Counted from the first letter of the stretch, positions 33,345 to 44,447 are shown. The stretch is DNA of 64,000 bases from Tupaia tana (GCA_026018925.1 JAKSZU010000016.1:59215575-59279574), one strand, 5' to 3'. The notes: generated by a model not told the origin, from the sequence alone. Numbers and translations are program-made.

Positions 33345-33525
33345 GAGCTTTTTTTAAAAAAGATTTATTTATTTTATTTGCTATTATTATTTATTTTTAA
33401 ATTTGTCCAGAAAGAGACACACAGAGAAAGAAAGGGACAGTGAGAAAGTAAGCTGTCAGGTCTGGGACTTGAACTGCAGTTGGCCATGTAGGAGTCCAGC
33501 ATCTTAACGACATACCTGCCAGTCC
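33345..33525 (-). mobile_element. CYN-SINE, short form, first of a same-site pair
   Basis: It is flanked by ctctctgaagagcttttt and ctctctgaagaatcttttt. Confidence 0.88.
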
Positions 33526-33540
33526 CCTCTCTGAAGAATC

Positions 33541-33709
33541 TTTTTTTAAAGAGTTATTTCCTTTATTTTATTTATCAATATTGTTATTTTCAATTTGACC
33601 AGAGAGAGAGAGAGAGAGAGAGAGAGCAAGCAAGCCACCAGGTCTGGGACTCAAACCATGGTTAGCTATGTGGGAGTCCAAGGCCCCTAACCACACTACC
33701 ACCTGCCAG
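33541..33709 (-). mobile_element. CYN-SINE, short form, second of a same-site pair
   Basis: It carries a (GA)n run at 33601-33626 and is followed by a third copy of the word ctctgaagaattttt. Confidence 0.88.
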
Positions 33710-34059
33710 CCCCTCTGAAGAATTTTTAACATTTCTTGCAAAAGTTCCTCAAGTTTTGTTTATCTGAGTCTTTAATTCTCTTTCAGCTATGAAAGATAAT
33801 TTTGCTGGATATAGAGTTCTAGGTTTGTAGATTTTTTTTCTTTCAGTTCTGTAAATATTCTTTTTGCTTGCATATTTTTTGATAAGAAATACAGTATTAT
33901 TCTTATCCTTTTTCTCCATAGTTAAAGTGTTTTGTGTCCTTTAGGTTCTTTCAAGATTTTGTCTTTGGTTTTCTGCAATTTGAATATGATATGCCTAAGT
34001 GTAGGTTTTTTGGTATTTATCTTGCTTGGTGTATTCTGTATTAGTGGTTTAGAATTTGT

Positions 34060-34333
34060 CTTTTTATTTTATTTTATTTTTTTTTTGAGAGGTTCTTGCT
34101 AAAGGGTGCATGCACTCACCAGAAAGACAGAGAGAGACAGAAAGATAGAAAGCGAGAAGTCACCCCCTGGGGGGATGGCCACGCCGCAGTCCCTTCTCCT
34201 CCATTCTCCTCTCGGGATCTTGAGCACGCACGCACACGTGCCTGGCATGAGTTTAAGTCACCGGGTCCAGGACTTGAACTATGGTCGACTACATGGGAGT
34301 CCAGCAACAGCCCTTATGCCAACTGCTGGACCC
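34060..34333 (-). mobile_element. CYN-SINE, long form, in old L1
   Basis: The flanks agaatttgtctttttattt and agaatctgtcatttatttt are the duplicated L1 target. Confidence 0.92.
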
Positions 34334-34861
34334 AGAATCTGTCATTTATTTTAAAAAATTCTCAGCCATTATTACTTCAAATGTTTCTTCTATACCTTCC
34401 TGTCTTTTCTTTTTGGTATTCCCATCTTGTGTACATAATATTATACATTCTATATATACATATATAAATATACATAATTTTGTAACTGGCTTATACTTAT
34501 TATTCTGTTCTTTTTCATTCTTTTTTCTCTTTGCTGTTTAGTTTTGGAAGTTTCTGATATATCTTCAAGGTCACTGATTCTTCGTTGGGCTATCTACTGC
34601 CCCTTTCATCAAAGGCACTCTTCATTTTGTTATAGTATTTCTATCATTCTCTTTGGATTTTTTGAGTTCTTCTCTCTTATGGTCCCTCTCTGTTCTTGCA
34701 TATTATCTACTTTCTCTAGTAGGGCCCTTAGCATCTTAATCATTGTTATTTTAAATTCACAGTCTGATAATTTCAGAATCTCAGCCATACCTGAATCTGG
34801 TTCTAATGTTTACTATTATCTCCTCAAATGGTATTTTTTGCCATTTAGAATGCCTTACAAT

Positions 34862-35044
34862 ACTTTTAAAAAATAATTACTAATTTAATTTTATTATTAT
34901 TATTATTTATTTGCTATAGGTCACATGCACTCACCAGAGACAGACAGACAGAAAGTGAGAAAGCAAGCCACTAGGTTGAGGACTTGAACTGTGGTCAGCC
35001 ATGTGGGAGTCCAAGGCCTTAACTACCATGTCACCTGCTGGCCC
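34862..35044 (-). mobile_element. CYN-SINE, short form with a long-form-like 3' motif
   Basis: It carries TTTGCTATAGGTCACATGCA, usually a long-form mark, but then jumps straight to GAGAAAGCAAGCCACTAGG as in the short form. It may be an intermediate. Confidence 0.8.
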
Positions 35045-35305
35045 ATGTAGTTTTTTTGTTGAAAGTAGAAATGATGCATTGCTTTTATGGGTAAAAAAAA
35101 ATTTAGGTAGAGATGTCTTCAGTGTGAGCTTTAATTTATCTGTCTAGTAGTTAGGCTGTGTTTACTGTCCACCGTAGCTGCAGGTATCAGAGGCTAAAAT
35201 TTCCTTTAGGTCCTTGTTTTAGTATCTCTTGTTGACTCAGGGTTTTCCTAGAGATTCCTTCTCAACACAGGGTCTGAGAATGGCAGTTCTTTTAGCAGTA
35301 ATCCA

Positions 35306-35445
35306 CTTTTTTTTTTTTTTTAAAGGAGATTTTTGATATAAGCATGTGTGCTCACTGGAGAGACAGAGATAGAAAGTGAGAAATCACCCTCTGGGTGGAT
35401 GGCCACGCTGCAATCCCTTCTCCTCCATTCTCCTCTTGGGATTTT
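35306..35445 (-). mobile_element. CYN-SINE, long form, left piece (split by ACADM retrocopy)
   Basis: It reads from the A-tail complement to CTCCTCTTGGGATTTT, where the retrocopy begins. The rest of this SINE resumes at 37500. Confidence 0.93.
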
Positions 35446-37499
35446 TTGTTTGTTTGTTTGTTTAAGCATTGAAGAGACAATTTTATTTAAGTCGCTTTTC
35501 AGAATACATGAACAGGAAACTAGTACAATAGACCAAAGGTTGCCTAGAGACCAACAGTCACATAAAAGTTTAAGGCAAGCTTTACTGATTTATTATAAAT
35601 AAGGCAAGTGGATGTGGGCTCAGAATTAATATTTTTCAAGGAAATTCTTGCATAACGAGAATATGAATATTGGAATTTTGATTATTACTAGGCAAAATGA
35701 AAGCAAATGTTTTCCAAATTGTAGTAAAATGCATTCCTTTAATACTATACTACTATTAAGCATACAAACACTGGCAAATTTAATGGTATGAAAACCCTAC
35801 GATATTTTCTCAGTATAAATTTAGGAGCATTCTGAATGCTTTTATTAAGTCTACTTTTCTGTCATTGGGATATTGAAATTCCAAGAAACTTCTATTACTT
35901 TAATTTTAAGAGATCAAAGTCACAAAGATATGTGTTTTTCTAGGATACAGTGGTACTAAGGACAACACATAATTTTAGTGAAATCAAATCTATTAAAGAA
36001 AAGGGAAATTAAAAGTATAAGCTACTATTAGAATCATTGCATAGATTTAGTATAAGATTACTTATTTTTATTTTTGATAGAAAAATGTTAAAGCTTTTCT
36101 CATGTCTGGAGCTTAAACAGTGAACTGTGTTATAGTTACTCAATGATTAATCATATTTCTATAACAACCTCTTCACTTTTTATACTTGCCAATGTGTTCA
36201 CGGGCTATAATAAACCTTTGAATTTGTGTAGTACCTTCATAAATCTGGTAGATCTTGGCATCCCTCATGAGTTTTTCTACAGGATATTCTGTATTAAATC
36301 CATTGCCTCCAAAAATCTGCACAGCATCAGTAGCTAACTGATTTGCAATATCTCTAGTAAATGCCTTTTGCAATTGAGGCAAAATAGGTATTTCGGCGAC
36401 CAGAATCAACTTCCCAAGCTGTTCTCTGGTAACTTAGTCTGACTAGTTCAATTTTCATTGCCACTTCAGCCAGTATAAATGATACTACTTGGTGCTCTAC
36501 TAGTAGCTTTCCAAAAGTTTTTCTTTCCAGGGCATATTTGGTAGCTTCATCGAAAGCTATTTGTAATAATCCAACAGCACCGGCTGCTACTAGAGGTCTA
36601 GTTTTATCAAAAGCTCCCATTGCAATTTTGAAACCAGCTCCCTCACCAATTAAAACATTTTCTTTAGGCACTCTCACATCTTCAAAGACAATTCCTCTTG
36701 TATCTGAACATCGCTGGCCCATGTTTAATTCCTTTCTTCCAATCTGTACTCCTGGGGTATCTGCTTCCACAATAAATCCAGTAAAGGCTTTACCAGCAGG
36801 AGCCTTGGGATCTGGATCAGAACGTGCCAATAAGAAATACCAATTAGCTTTGCCCCCATTGGTTATCCACATCTTCTGACCATTAATAACAGATTCATCT
36901 CCTTTTTTCTTCTGCTTTGGTCTTTATACCAGCTACATCAGAGCCTGCTCCAGGTTCTGTTAAACAGTAGGCACACATCAATGGCTCCTCAGTCAATCTC
37001 CCCAAATACTTTTTTTGTTGTTGATCATTTCCAGCAATAATAATAGGCATTTGCCCCAAAGAATTTGCTTCAATGGCAGTCTGCACCCCTGTACATCCAT
37101 AAGCTAATTCTTCAGTAATTAAACAAGCGTCAAAAGTTCCAAGTCCAAGACCTCCACAACTCTCTGGAATGTGTGTATTCATTAAACCAAGTTCCCAGGC
37201 TCTTTTAATTAGGGGGACAGGGTATTCACCAGTTTTATCATATTCTGCAGCAACTGGAATTATTTCCTCTCCGGCAAATTTACGAGCAGTAGCTTGAAAT
37301 TCTTTTTGCTGTTCAGTGAACTCAAAACTAAATCCTAATCCTGGTTCACGGTGTAGATCGACTTTTGTATGTTGTGATCTCCAGTCAAAATGAGAAATAC
37401 TCCTCAGGACCCTGCAGCTTCTCCTGAACCCCACGTCCATGTCTGCTCCAGTCCGGTCACTCAAGACGCTAACCCACTGACTGCCACCGAGACTGCCTC
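35446..37499 (-). pseudogene. ACADM: ACADM (medium-chain acyl-CoA dehydrogenase) retropseudogene
   Basis: The parent is the mitochondrial FAD enzyme that starts beta-oxidation of C4-C12 acyl-CoAs. The intronless minus-strand copy spans from the 5' leader (about 37499) through codon 1 at 37440 to the stop at 36173, then about 700 bp of 3' untranslated region with AATAAA and a tail seen as (TTTG)n at 35441-35464. Readable landmarks: the transit-peptide region [68 protein letters not shown] and a catalytic-region segment [11 protein letters not shown]. Two single-base insertions break the frame, one near 36900 in a run of A and one near 36365 after the residues ASIAK. A 16-bp target duplication, ctcctcttgggatttt, lies at 35430-35445 and 37500-37515, and its minus-strand start AAAATC fits L1 endonuclease. 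Confidence 0.95.
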
Positions 37500-37629
37500 C
37501 TCCTCTTGGGATTTTGAGCATACACGCACATATGCCCAGTGTGAGTTTTAAGTCATCAGGTCCGGGACTCGAACCACGGTCAACTACATGGGAGTCCAGC
37601 AATGTACCAATTATGTCATCTGCTAGTCC
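37500..37629 (-). mobile_element. CYN-SINE, long form, right piece
   Basis: It continues the SINE of 35306-35445 from the duplicated target word to GTCATCTGCTAGTCCC. Confidence 0.93.
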
Positions 37630-37674
37630 CAATCTACTATTATTTTTACAAGATCATGATTGGTGTGGGGGTAA

Positions 37675-37676
<2 letters not shown>

Positions 37677-37705
<29 letters not shown>
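37677..37705. repeat. (TG)n microsatellite
   Basis: About 14 uninterrupted TG units. Confidence 0.9.
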
Positions 37706-37835
37706 GTTTGGAGTGTCAGGTAATTCCATGATAAGGTCTAACTTTTGTGCTTGGACCGTGACTTTCATGAGTGCCTCTCAGGTTTCCTTCTATCAAGACA
37801 GGACAGAAAGGCTAGAGGGGGCGTTGGAGTAGTAT

Positions 37836-37965
37836 ACAAGGGTATGTCATAAAGTTTGTGAAAAAAATATTAGAGTATGTTTATTTTGGTGCAAAAATTT
37901 TTGAACTCTACATATAGTTTTTTCATAAAATATATTTTTCATGAACTTATTGATTTCCCTTCCTC
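37836..37965. mobile_element. Mariner-like MITE, tentative
   Basis: TATGTCATAAAGTTTGTGAA at the left and TTTTTCATGAACTTATTGAT at the right are near inverted. Between them TTTATTTTGGTGCAAAAATT recalls mariner elements. Confidence 0.45.
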
Positions 37966-37969
37966 AAGG

Positions 37970-38450
37970 TCAATTTACTTTGAGGGCAAACCATTGTTAA
38001 GAAGTACTCTGAGCTTATTTTGAGATGGTTATTTTTTCTTTCTCTCTGCCTGAAGCATGAGGGGATTTTTTTCAGATCTTCACCCTGAGAATTCTGGTAG
38101 TGTTCTTGGAAGTAATTTTTGATTCTCAGTACGCACCTTTTCCTCCAGTCTTTGAGGCGTAGTTAAGGTCAAAACCTTAACTGTTTGACCCAAGAAGAAC
38201 TGATTTTTTTCTTTCTCTTTTTTCCTGGTGTTTTACTATTTTATGATACTGTGGCTTATTTTCTTCATTAAGATGTACCAGAGATACATGGCCTTCTGTT
38301 CTTATGTTATTAGTTGAATAATTTTCTACACATCATTTTCTCCGTTCTACTTTTCTGAAACTCCAGTTGACCAAGTGTTGATCTGAACTAAGCTTCTAAT
38401 TTTTTTGTATTTTCTCTCAAGTCATTTCTTGGTCTTCTGTTCTACTTTCT
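37970..38450 (-). other. Probable continuation of old L1
   Basis: Pyrimidine-rich text such as GGTTATTTTTTCTTTCTCTC resembles the antisense L1M sequence at 31.6-35 kb. No frame survives. Confidence 0.35.
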
Positions 38451-38698
38451 TTTTTAAAAAATGTTTTCTTATTTTGCTATAGGGCATGTGTTCACAAGGA
38501 GGTGGGGAGTGAGAAATCACCCCTCACTTCAGGGGGGATGGCCACATTGCAATCCCTTCCCCTCCCTTCTCCTCTTGGAATTTTGGGTACAAGTGCACAT
38601 GCTCGTGGGGTGTTTTCGAGCTGCTGGGTTTGGGACTTGAACCGCACAGTGTCCATATGGGATTCAGCCATTTTAACCACCATGACACTTGGCTGGCC
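38451..38698 (-). mobile_element. CYN-SINE, older variant
   Basis: It has TTTTGCTATAGGGCATGTG and ends ACCATGACACTTGGCTGGCC. The flanks share tgttctactttc. Confidence 0.85.
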
Positions 38699-38950
38699 TT
38701 GTTCTACTTTCAAAGAGACATTCTCAGCTTTATTTTTCCAACTCTTACTGTTTGAAATTTTGACTCTACTTTTACTTCCCAAACTTTTAGGTTTTTTAAA
38801 AATAGCACCTAGTTCTTGTTCCTTTGCCCATGCTCCATAAGAATACAAATTACATTTAAGTATTTTTTTACTCATTACATGGGTTTAATTTCCTCTGAGG
38901 TTCTATTTTCTTCTTCTTTTGGTCTCTTTCACCTTAGAGGGGAAATTTTT

Positions 38951-39200
38951 TTTCTTAGTCTTTTGCTGTGGGGTGTGTACATTTACTGGAAAGAGAAAGA
39001 GAAAGAGACAGTAAGAGGGAAAGTGAGAAATCACCCTGCAGGGGTGATGGCCACATCATAATCCCTTCTGCTCCATTCTCCTCCTAGGATTTTAGTCACA
39101 TACACTCACTTACCCAGCATGATTTTAAAGCCACCAGGTCCAGGACTCAAACTGCAATCAGTCAGGTGGCAGTCTAGCACCTTAACTACTATGCCACCTG
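38951..39200 (-). mobile_element. CYN-SINE, older variant
   Basis: It runs from TTTTGCTGTGGGGTGTG to GCCACCTGCTGGCCC. Target word accttagag is duplicated at both sides. Confidence 0.87.
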
Positions 39201-39209
39201 CTGGCCCTA

Positions 39210-39593
39210 CCTTAGAGAATTTTACAAATGTCTGGTGAGTCTTGGCTATGAAGTACTAAAAAGCTAACTAAAGTTTTATACATAGGGGTTAAATCTGATT
39301 AGGGGTATGATGTCTCAGCCAACTTTTAGGTCAGGGGTCTCTGAGTATTATGTTGTAGGTCTTTTCTCTGGGGTAGTCTATTATCTAGGAGAAAGCGCCA
39401 CAGTTTTTCACTCTGAGGTTGATGGAGGCATGAAGTTTGGTGCCAACATTCCGGAGTTGGGTAGAGGTGGTGTCATCTGATTATGTATTTATTTTTTTGG
39501 GACAGACTTTCACTTAATGCTCTGGTTTTTAATTTGGAGCTGTATCTCTGTTCCTAGCATCCTTATTTTCTTTTATATATACATATTTTTCCT

Positions 39594-39597
<4 letters not shown>
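39210..39597. other. Unassigned, possibly old L1 3' sequence
   Basis: No frame. The tone of the sequence (TTTAGGTCAGGGGTCTCTGA) suggests an old L1 end, at low confidence. Confidence 0.3.

Positions 39598-39632
<35 letters not shown>
39598..39632. repeat. (TG)n microsatellite
   Basis: About 17 TG units directly precede a CYN-SINE head. A second short (TG)n follows the SINE at 39886-39896, consistent with insertion in or next to the repeat. Confidence 0.9.
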
Positions 39633-39635
<3 letters not shown>

Positions 39636-39880
39636 CAAGCAGATGGCATAATAGTTATGTAGCTTGATTCTCACGTAGTTGACTACAGTTCGAGTCCCAG
39701 ACCCAGAGGCTTAAAACTCACACCAGGAACATGTGCATGTGTGCCCAGAATCCTGAGAGGAGAATGGAGGAGAAGTGACTGCAACATGGCCATCCCTGCT
39801 GGGCGGGTGACTTCTCACTTTCTGTCTCTCTGTCTCTAGCGAGCACATGCACCCAATAGCAAAATCTCTCTCTCTAAAAA
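39633..39880 (+). mobile_element. CYN-SINE, long form
   Basis: It starts GACAAGCAGATGGCATAATAG, keeps the B box GTTCGAGTCCC, and ends CCCAATAGCAAAATCTCTC. Confidence 0.9.
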
Positions 39881-39902
39881 GAATATGTGTGTGTGTATTA
39901 TA

Positions 39903-40042
39903 TTTTATTTGCTAGAAGGTATGTTGTGCACTTGCCAGAATGAGACAGAGAGCTGAGGAGGGGAGAGAAAGTACTCCCCAATGGGACATAGTCATACCTC
40001 AATCTTATGTCCTTCATTTCTCCATCCTGTTGGAATTTTTTT

Positions 40043-40090
<48 letters not shown>

Positions 40091-40460
40091 TGGCTATAGG
40101 GCGCATGCACTCGCCAGACAGACAGAGACAGAGAGACAGAAAGCGAGAAATCACCCCCCAGGGGGGGATGGCCACGCCGCAATCCCTTCTCATCCATTCT
40201 CCTCTCAGGATCTTGGGCACACATGCACACGCGCCCAGCGTGAGTTTAACTGGGTCCGGGACTTGAACCGCGGTCGACTACGTGGGAGTCCAGCAACATA
40301 GCCATTACGCTAACTGCTGGTCCCAATCCTGTTGGAATTTTTGAGCATGCACACACGTATGGTTGGTGTGATTTTCGAGCAGCCAGGGCTGAGACTTGAA
40401 CCAAGCATTTGGCCATGTGGGATTTGGCTCCCTTAACCACCAGGCCACAGAACTGGCCCA
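39903..40460 (-). mobile_element. CYN-related SINE, old third subtype, split by a young copy
   Basis: Left piece 39903-40040 and right piece 40326-40460 join at the duplicated word atcctgttggaattttt. The marks of this subtype are an ACTCCCCAATGGG block, a TTCATTTCTCCATCCT block and the end GGATTTGGCTCCCTTAACC with AGAACTGGCCC. Confidence 0.82.
40041..40325 (-). mobile_element. CYN-SINE, long form with (CT)n end, nested in an older SINE
   Basis: The target duplication is 17 bp (40024-40040 and 40326-40342). The tail is a pure (CT)n run, i.e. (GA)n on the element's strand, instead of a plain A-tail. Confidence 0.94.
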
Positions 40461-40581
40461 ATTTTCTTTTTCTTTTTTTACCCCCCTCCCTAAGAGAATA
40501 TACTTCTGTGAAGAGAGAAAGGGGGAGATATAGTATCAGGGAGAAGATCTCAAAATCTAACTCATCCTACTCAAACACTTT

Positions 40582-40764
40582 TTTAAAAACAGAATTATTT
40601 TATATAACTATTTATTTATTTATTGGTTTGTTTTAAAATTTGACCAGAGAGGGACAGAGAGAGAGAGAGAAAGTGAGAAAGCAAGCCGTCAGATCCAAGA
40701 CTCGAATTGTTGTTTGCCATGTGGGAGTCCAGTGCCCTTCAACACCACACCACCTGCCGCCCCC
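40582..40764 (-). mobile_element. CYN-SINE, short form
   Basis: The target duplication ctcaaacacttt is at 40570-40581 and 40765-40776. Confidence 0.92.
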
Positions 40765-40941
40765 CTCAAACACTTTCATTCTGGGCACTTTTAGTATCAG
40801 AACTCATCCCTTCACCCAATTTGTATTAATTGTTTCCAATTACCGAGCTTTTGTGGGGTTCATGGTGAAATGCCCTCCTTTTGGTCACTTGCTTGTTTGT
40901 ATTCTCCTGTTTTCCACTTGACTAAATAACTTACCACTCCT

Positions 40942-41210
40942 GGGACCAGCAGTTAGTGTAATGGCTATGTCGCTGAACTCCCATGTAGCCAACTACGGTT
41001 CGAGTCCCAGACTCGGTGGCTTAAACTCACGCCGGGAGCATGTGCGTGCATGCCCAAGATCCCGAGAGGAGAATAGAGGAGAAGGGATTGCGGCATGGCC
41101 ATCCCCCCTGGGGGGTTATTTCTCGCTTTCTATCTCTCTGTCTCTCTCTGTTTGTCTGGCAAGTGTATGCACCCTATAGCAAAAACCTCTCTCTCAAAAA
41201 AAAAAAAAAA
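40942..41210 (+). mobile_element. CYN-SINE, long form
   Basis: The target words ttaccactcct and ttaccattcct flank it. The tail is a clean A run. Confidence 0.94.
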
Positions 41211-41219
41211 ATTACCATT

Positions 41220-42165
41220 CCTACATCAGTTTTCTATCTTCATACACTATGTTTTGGGGTGATAAATGTGTTCTGAGTCTCTAGTTTGGTGATCTCTGCA
41301 AAGTTTTGGAAATGGTGAAGTTTAGGTGCTAAAGTTAAAGGACCTCAGTTTTAAGGAAACGTGAAGATAGTCTGCAGACACAGTATGCACATTCTCTGAG
41401 GTCCAGTTAAGTAACTTGTGACTGGAGGCAGCAAAGATTTGCAGATTGGAAAACACCACTCATAGGACTGCTAAATAAAAGAATACACTGCTACCAGAAA
41501 ATAAAGGCTACGTTGTACAAGAGGAAAGTACAGAAGGCATGTAATTCTCATACCCATCAGTTTTATTCTTAATTAGTTGTAAAAGACTGGATCTGGGGGA
41601 CTAAGGGTTTTTTTAGCACCCTCCATCATCCCCAACCAAGCCTCAGTGTCCTACAATTCTGAAAGAAGTTTGCCAAGCTTGCATATCGCAAGGTTTGCTT
41701 TCTTAGTTCTGCCTTTGCCTTCTCCAGCAGGCCTCCTAGGGTCTTTTGCTCAGTGAATTATAGAGGTTACTAATTTTCTCAGAGGAAAACACTACATAGG
41801 CTTAAAAGCAAATGCATATAAAAATGTGAGCTCCACATACCCAACACCTCTTTATAGATTTTACTTGCGGCAGTGATGGTATCATTCCAAATGAGAGGCT
41901 TTGACTGGCAATAGACAACATTTCAAAAAATAATAATAATAACTCAAATGAAAAACTGTGACCCAATCTCATTCTCGTTATTTATCCCTAGTCTGTGTTC
42001 AGCTTTCTTACAAGATTAGTTAGGAACTGACCTACAAAGTCCTACGCCACTTCACCTGACATCATAACCTCACCCATAGTAAAAATTTACAATTAAGGTG
42101 ATCTCAGGGAAGCTTAAAAATATATATTTTAACATTAATTGTATAATGCAGATCTAACCCTTGAT
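41220..42165. other. Unassigned single-copy DNA
   Basis: No gene, SINE or L1 signature seen. Confidence 0.4.
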
Positions 42166-42171
42166 AGATCC

Positions 42172-42345
42172 TTTTAAAGATTTATTTAATTTTATTTATT
42201 ATTATTTTTAAAAATTTGTATAGGACAACTGCACTCATCATAGACAGACAAGATGACAGAAAGTGAGAAAGCAAGCTGCTAGGTCCAGGACTCAAACCAC
42301 TGTTGGCCCTGAGGGAGTCCAGCGCCTTAACCATGCCACCTGCTG
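42172..42345 (-). mobile_element. CYN-SINE, short form
   Basis: It runs from TTTTATTTATTATTATTTTT to CCATGCCACCTGCTGG. Confidence 0.85.
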
Positions 42346-42394
42346 GTATACGTCTCTTTTACTTTATACACAGCTTAAAAAAAATAATATTGGA

Positions 42395-42638
42395 GGGGCC
42401 AGCAGTTGGTATAGCAGTTACATCACTGGACTTCTACACGGCCAACTTTGGTTCGAGTCCTGGACTCGGTAGCTTGAAACTCACACCAGGCATGTGTGCC
42501 CAAAATTCTAAGAGGAGAACAGAGGAGAAGGGGTTGTAGTGTAGTCATCTTCCTGGGAGGTGATTTCTCACTTTCTGTCTCTTTGCCACTCTCTGTCTCT
42601 CTGTCAAGCACATGCACCCTATAGCAAAATTTTTCTCA
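42395..42638 (+). mobile_element. CYN-SINE, divergent long form
   Basis: Target word aataatattgga is duplicated. It starts GGGGCCAGCAGTTGGTATAG. Confidence 0.9.
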
Positions 42639-42650
42639 AAAAATAATAAT

Positions 42651-43010
42651 ATTGGATGATTGAAAAGGTCATGATGTGTTTTTCTTTCTTTCTTTTTTTA
42701 AGAGAGTATTTTTTTTGCTATAGAGCATGTGTGCTCACCAGAGACAGACAGACAGACAGACAGAAAGCAAGAAGAGATCACCCCTCAGAGGGATGGCCAC
42801 GCCACAATCCCTTCTCCATTCTCATCTTGGGATCCTGGGCATGCATGCACACACCCCTAGCATGACTTTTAGCCACTGGGTCCAGGACTCAAACTGCAGT
42901 CAACTGTCTGTCAGTCCAGCAATGTAACCATTACGCCATCTGCTGGTCCCGCATGACGTGCTTTTCTATGCAAAATGCATCATGACTTTTCTGACGACTC
43001 AATATTTTAA
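42651..43010. mobile_element. Palindromic mariner-like MITE split by a SINE
   Basis: Left arm ATATTGGATGATTGAAAAGG then TCATGATGTG, and right arm GCATCATGACTTTTCTGACG then ACTCAATAT, are imperfect inverted copies. The SINE at 42683-42950 sits in the loop. Same family as 29118-29185. Confidence 0.55.
42683..42950 (-). mobile_element. CYN-SINE, long form, inside the MITE
   Basis: The target words catgatgtgtttttct and catgacgtgcttttct are duplicated MITE sequence. Confidence 0.92.
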
Positions 43011-43017
43011 TTTTATT

Positions 43018-43528
43018 ATTTTGTTAATTGCCAGAAGATGTCTGCACTAGACAGAGCACCCTCCAGTGGGGTGTAGTCACGCCACATTCTTTTCCCTCCG
43101 TTTCTTCATCCTATTTACTACATCCTATTTACAAGCACCCAAATCCAGCATGTCTTCCTTTTTTCCTTCCTTTCTTTTAAGAAGTGTGGCCCTAGGGCAC
43201 TCACCCAGAGAGAAAGAGAGAGAGAGAAACAGTAAGAGGGAAAGTGAGAAATCATCCCCCAGGAGCAATGGCCACTCAGCAATCCCTTGTTCTCCTTTCT
43301 CCTCCTGGGATCTTGGGCACGCACACACAAGCACCTGGCATGATTTTCAAGCCATCATGTTTGAAACTTGTGCCAAGATCAGCCATGTGGGATTCCAGCA
43401 ATGTAACCACTATACCATCTGTCAGCCCTTCTGGCATGTTTTTCAAGGCATTGGGGCCAGGATTCAAACTGCAGTAGGCCATGTGAGCTAATGCACAGAG
43501 CTCAACATACACTAGGGGGCTGGCCCTA
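43018..43528 (-). mobile_element. CYN-related SINE, old third subtype, split
   Basis: Left piece 43018-43147 (CACCCTCCAGTGGGGTGTAG, TTTCTTCATCCTA) and right piece 43432-43528 (TTTTTCAAGGCATTGGGGCC to GGGGGCTGGCCCT) belong together around an inner SINE. Confidence 0.75.
43155..43430 (-). mobile_element. CYN-SINE, divergent long form, nested
   Basis: It starts in a pyrimidine-rich tail, has GTGTGGCCCTAGGGCACTC, and ends ACCATCTGTCAGCCC. Confidence 0.85.
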
Positions 43529-43680
43529 CACAGAGTTTTAACCAACTTAAGTTATTTGGTTTCAACGTATAGCAATTAAATACAGTAAACAGGAATGCAA
43601 TGGGCACATACTGACAAATGAGAAGCAACTAATTTTCAAAACAAAGGAAGAAACAAAAATTATAAAAGAAAGATAGGAAG

Positions 43681-43955
43681 GGGACCAGCAGTTGGCATAA
43701 TGGCTATGTTGCCGGACCACCACGTAGTCGACCACGGTTCGAGTCTAGGACCCAATGACTTAAACTCGGGCCGGGCGCATGTGCGTGTGTGCCCAAGATC
43801 CCGAGAGGAGAATGGAGGAGAAGGGACTGCGGCATGACCATCCTCCCTAAGGGGTAATTTCTCTCACTTTCTGTCTGGCTTTCTGTCTCACTATCTCTCT
43901 CTGTCTTTCTGGCAAGCACATGTGCCCTATAGCAAAAACCTCTCCAAAAGAAAAA
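43681..43955 (+). mobile_element. CYN-SINE, long form
   Basis: The target word aaagataggaag is duplicated on both sides. It starts GGGACCAGCAGTTGGCATAA. Confidence 0.94.
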
Positions 43956-44040
43956 AAAAGATAGGAAGCTTTATTCTTTAGTAAAGCCAATAGTTCTATA
44001 GTCTATTTAAGGAGAAGACAGCCAACCCCACCTTATTTTT

Positions 44041-44238
44041 ATTTATTAATATTTATTTAAAAGATTTATTTATTTAATTAATTTTATTTGTTGTTGTTAT
44101 TATTATTTTTTAATTTGACGAGAAAGACAGTGAGAGAGAAAGGGAAAGTGAGAAATCAAGCTGCCAGGTTCAGAACTCGAACCTCAGTCGGCCATGTGGG
44201 AGTCCAGTGCCTTAACCACCAAGTCACCTGTGGGCCCC
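44041..44238 (-). mobile_element. CYN-SINE, short form
   Basis: It contains TTTTTAATTTGACGAGAAAG and ends AGTCACCTGTGGGCCCC. Confidence 0.85.
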
Positions 44239-44447
44239 TACAGAAGAGATCAAGTTACAACATCTCAAACAGGGTCTTCGTGCTGCTAAGGATCCCCAAA
44301 CTCTGCCAGCCCGGATCATATGTACATGTGTGCCTACTGTACTCAGGGAGGTCGCTGGATCAGAACAGTAACCTTCCCATATGGGTCTGCCTTGCAAAGC
44401 ACCTTGTTTTACTGATGCGCTGTCTGTCTGGCCCCTTTAGATTAATT

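Larger units (their letters stand above)
31610..35300 (-). mobile_element. Old L1 (L1M type), heavily interrupted
   Basis: Antisense L1 words appear in order: GAAGTGAGTTTCTCATAAACA (32323), TTTTGCTGGATATAGAGTTC (33801), TTTCTGCAATTTGAATATGA (33970), TCAGCCATTATTACTTCAAA (34362), and an A/T-rich ORF-like tail to 34850. Reading frames are destroyed. At least seven SINEs have inserted into it. The exact ends are unclear, and related sequence may resume at 37990-38450 and 39210-39560. Confidence 0.65.

Noticed and set aside
36538..36879. 113-codon plus-strand frame
   Set aside because: It is antisense to the ACADM retropseudogene.
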